DNA of 60,000 nucleotides from Nymphaea colorata (taxonomy: Eukaryota > Streptophyta > Magnoliopsida > Nymphaeales > Nymphaeaceae), in contig NC_045140.1 of the NCBI RefSeq assembly GCF_008831285.2, forward strand, positions 15,179,796-15,239,795. Reading direction: 5' to 3'. This document shows positions 56,952 to 60,000 of this stretch, piece after piece. The position numbers and the translations under genes are program-made. The notes under the pieces are model-generated. The model saw nothing but the letters and a program-made list of their open reading frames with translations, made no database searches and was not told the DNA's origin. The first letter of the stretch is position 1; each line of letters begins with the position of its first letter.

Positions 56952-59900
56952 TGTACAGTACTAGTCGTAGGAGCCGACTCTTTGAATCTGAAGGGAAGGC
57001 TCTCATGGATCTCATGCTGATAGAGTTTCCATTGTAAACATTGAAGAATTTGGAGGCTTCATCTAAAGTTGAATTAGTTAGTCTGTTAGACGAGTGGTAA
57101 GATAGAATGGCGTGCATGTACATATCTTTCCTCGCAGCATTACCAGAGTACCCTGAATAATTCTTGGAGATTGGGTCGTCCTTCCGAGGAATGGTGTTAA
57201 AGGAAAAGAACATGTGGACGTCCAAAAAAGGTGTTCTTGGCACACTCGAACTTTTATTTAGCGTTTGGTATCTTGATGCTATGGATGGCATTTTGCTTCT
57301 TTGACTACATTTGCTTGAATTGAAGTATCAGTGGGAAGGAGACAGTTGAGGAGCAATGCATATTGTACATGTTTGGTCGATTCTTGGCACCTATTTTCTT
57401 TAATGAATGTACCTTCTCTGCTATATTTCTGTAGTTTACCTTGCCCGTTTCTTAATTATCATTCATTATACATGTTCTTCTCTCGTCTAGCTGAAATCTT
57501 TGTAATTGCTTCCTTTTATATATGTAAAATTCAATTAATTTTTAATGTGAATCTGCGCATTAGAAGAATTGATTTCTTGCATTATTTTTTAAAATTTCTC
57601 CCGTTTTATTCCTGTTTCTAGCACTAGTCGTTGATGTTATCTATGAACTTCCTTTGGCTTGGTGTGGAGTTTGTTAGTGGAACAGTTTGCATATAAGGTG
57701 CTATTGACTTTTGGTGTGTGTCTGGTGATCAATTCGAATTTGCTGTACAATGAAACAGATTTGTCGGATTTGGTAACACAAGTATGTCTTCTCCAGCAGC
57801 TAAAGGAGTCATGAGTTCTGGTTGTGGTGCACTTTATGATGATGTAAGTTTATTTGTTCCTGTTTGTTGCTCATGTAGTTTGGTGTCCTGAATGCTGCAG
57901 CTTCTAAAAACCCTTACGACGAGCCCCACAGATTTGGAACGTGTTCCTGTTGCATCTGAAGAAAAGGTTGCTTGAAAGTCCAGCCAAACACCTGATCATG
58001 TTGGGATTCAAGATCATTGTGCAATTTTGTTATTCCATCTCCAATTTTAATGATGTGAAATTGTTACAGCTATTTGCACGTTATTGAGGGAAATGCATCG
58101 GAAGGCATGTTGGTGGTGTGTGATTAAATATCATTTACAGAAACGGTGGTTGCAGCCTCCCAAAATGATGCAAGTTGCATTTGGGGAGACAGCTGTTGTC
58201 TTTTCCTAGAGAAGTTCATTTTGGGAACCCCAAAAAAAAAAAAAAAAATCAGTGCCCTGTTCTCTGGACCTTAGTTCCAATACAATTGGGTACTTTTATT
58301 GTTTGATAGGAACTTTTACATTCTACTCCTTTGAGGACTAAGCAGGAAGCAGCACGTGTAGGCATGAGAAAGTTGACACGTTTGCTGCAGCACAATGATG
58401 AACTGTAATAAATCCAATATTAACAGAGATGTATGGATTAGTTTTCTATTTGATTCTTCTTGATTATGAACTACATAAGCAGTGTCTCATGCGGTCTCCA
58501 AGAGATCAAGTGTTCACCAGCTGGAATGAAATTGTATTGAAATGGAGCATTGAGAATGTGTACTTTTGCCTTTTACAAGTGGCTCTCTGGACAAGCATAT
58601 TGCATTTTGCGAGGTGTGAATTACATGATGGTATGAGAGATGCTCAAGCGAATGATTTACTACAGTTACTGATGGCTGAACCTTATTACAAATTTTAGTT
58701 TTTGGTTAGCACAAGCATTAGATATTGCTGTTAGCTTGATAGAGTGTGCATGAAGACAGCTACTTTATTTTTCCTTTCCCCTTCTTGGTTGCAGGCAATG
58801 CTTTTGGAATGTACCTAAGATAACTTTTCTTATCTTGTTCATCGTCTGACTTTGGGTGTGGTGCATTTGGCACAATGAATTGATCGGTTTTCCCAAGCGG
58901 TAGCTGATTGCACTCAAAAGCTGTCATCATCGCTATGCTGCTATCTTCTGTTTTGGTTTAGTGTTTTCGCTGCCTCTGATGAAGTTTGACTCAATATGAT
59001 CTTCCTTTCTGCAAGCTTCAGAACTACGTGGCTCCTATTCATTTGTCATGATTTCATCTCAAATATGCAATGTCATTGACCAGTTTCATGCACTGGGGCG
59101 ATTTAATATATTGATGTAGATGAAAACAGTTTTACCGTCTGGACAAATCCGTCTCTGAAAAGTGTTTCTGCCCTGCTGCTTCAAGCTAGAAGTAGATGAT
59201 TGATGATGGTCCCAGGGAAGCGGAAGATGGAAGAATTCTGTGAGGAATCGAGGGTTGTGCACAACATTCAGGCTGGTTGTTGATATGGTACTCCTTTCTT
59301 TGAGGAGAAAGAAATGCATAGAGGTTTTTTACTTGTCAAATTTCATGGTCTGGTTGGATGACAAAACTGGAAATAGTGGCGTCGTGTATTTTTTTTAGGG
59401 ATACTGTATCTCAACTGGCTAGCCGATGCTCTCCAGGCAATTATATTGTGGCGCAATGTTCACTTTGTGGTCTTCTCGCTGAAATAATTATGCCTTGATT
59501 GCTTATGGAATTTGCAAAAGAGTCATTTTAGGTTGCTAAACCTTGGAAGATGCAACAGTACTTGCAACCTCTTCTTTACTTTGTGTAAAACGTGAACATT
59601 TTAGTTTTAGGATTTGGAGCGGCATGTAAACTTGCTGTTACGTTGCCATTGGTTTGCCTTTTCAATTTTATTTTGATGGTGTGTTGACTTCATACTTCGC
59701 GTTTCAGCTAGTATTTGCAAGTTATTCGCTGCATTCTCAACGACCTGATTCCAGCTGCACCTGGGCATGGAATCCCTCAGAGGAGGTCATGGCTTTTGGT
59801 GCGACCAGGACAGCAGAACCATAGAAATACGTGCCGCCTAAGGTAGGGAAATCAGAGTAAACAAACTTGCTATTGTGTTTAGGTGCGATCCAGTACTTCT

Positions 59901-60000
59901 AGTTGCTGCACAGGAAAGACTACCGAAAGGGATTTATTAGTTGCCACGAGTTATTTATTTACATGAAACTCTGCTGAACCATCATTTTTACCAGTATGCT
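56952..60000. other. 3' flank of EXO70 and intergenic DNA
   Basis: The first few hundred bases should be the EXO70 3' untranslated region. No recognised gene follows. A possible short spliced frame is listed separately (57784-57975), and there is an A-run at about 58230-58247. Confidence 0.4.
57784..57975 (+). other. Candidate short two-exon ORF, unrecognised
   Basis: An ATG at 57784 opens 20 codons (starting MSSPAAKGVMSS) up to GATGAT followed by GTAAGT at 57844. An AG at 57899-57900 then allows 24 further codons in the same phase to a TGA at 57973-57975. The implied intron of 57 bases is very short for a plant, and the frame also stays open upstream of the ATG. It may be a gene relic or chance. 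I do not recognise the peptide. Confidence 0.2.

Noticed and set aside
1-60000. tRNA, rRNA, microRNA precursors, CRISPR arrays, plastid-derived inserts
   Set aside because: I looked for conserved tRNA arms, common plant microRNA sequences and organelle-like genes by eye and saw none; a dedicated scan would be needed to exclude them.

Overview
The window is nuclear DNA of a flowering plant. It holds spliced genes with plant-type introns, four plant-specific or plant-typical gene families, and long gene-poor stretches filled with decayed transposons and CT, AT and GAA microsatellites. The EXO70 and WRKY coding regions look clearly richer in G+C at their 5' ends than at their 3' ends. That slope is common in monocots and some early-diverging angiosperms, but I cannot name the species.

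Only four genes are convincing. (1) Minus strand, 13703 to 8433: a complete 12-exon gene for a Golgi-type sialyltransferase-like protein of family GT29 (445 aa, reconstructed exon by exon). (2) Minus strand, 19178 to 18825: an intronless SIAMESE-RELATED (SMR) cyclin-dependent kinase inhibitor of 117 aa. (3) Plus strand, 41293 to 42895: a three-exon group IId WRKY transcription factor (345 aa) with a TATA box and an inverted W-box pair upstream. (4) Plus strand, 54918 to 56951: a single-exon EXO70 exocyst subunit (677 aa), probably of the EXO70.3 (G/I) branch, behind a leader with long CGT and GAA triplet runs. They are unrelated neighbours and do not form a pathway or cluster.

Layout: 1-1.6 kb, end of a CACTA element; 1.86-4.63 kb, a PIF/Harbinger-like element with a broken Myb-like ORF; 6.6-7.4 kb, LINE reverse transcriptase debris; 8.4-13.7 kb, the GT29 gene, whose ninth intron carries a three-LTR TRIM array with an intact target-site duplication; 17.5-17.8 kb, a possible MITE; 18.8-19.2 kb, SMR; 25.5-31.1 kb, a LINE split by a Ty1/copia element; 34.5 kb, a MITE; 41.0-42.9 kb, WRKY; 45.7 kb, a probable TRIM LTR fragment; 54.2-57 kb, EXO70 and its repeat-rich leader. 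The rest is intergenic DNA in which I see no supported gene.

I found no evidence for a new multi-gene system. The most informative structures are the TRIM concatemer, the reading-frame proof that copia landed in a LINE, the copia pol frame that runs into its own LTR, and the triplet-repeat leader of the EXO70 gene.
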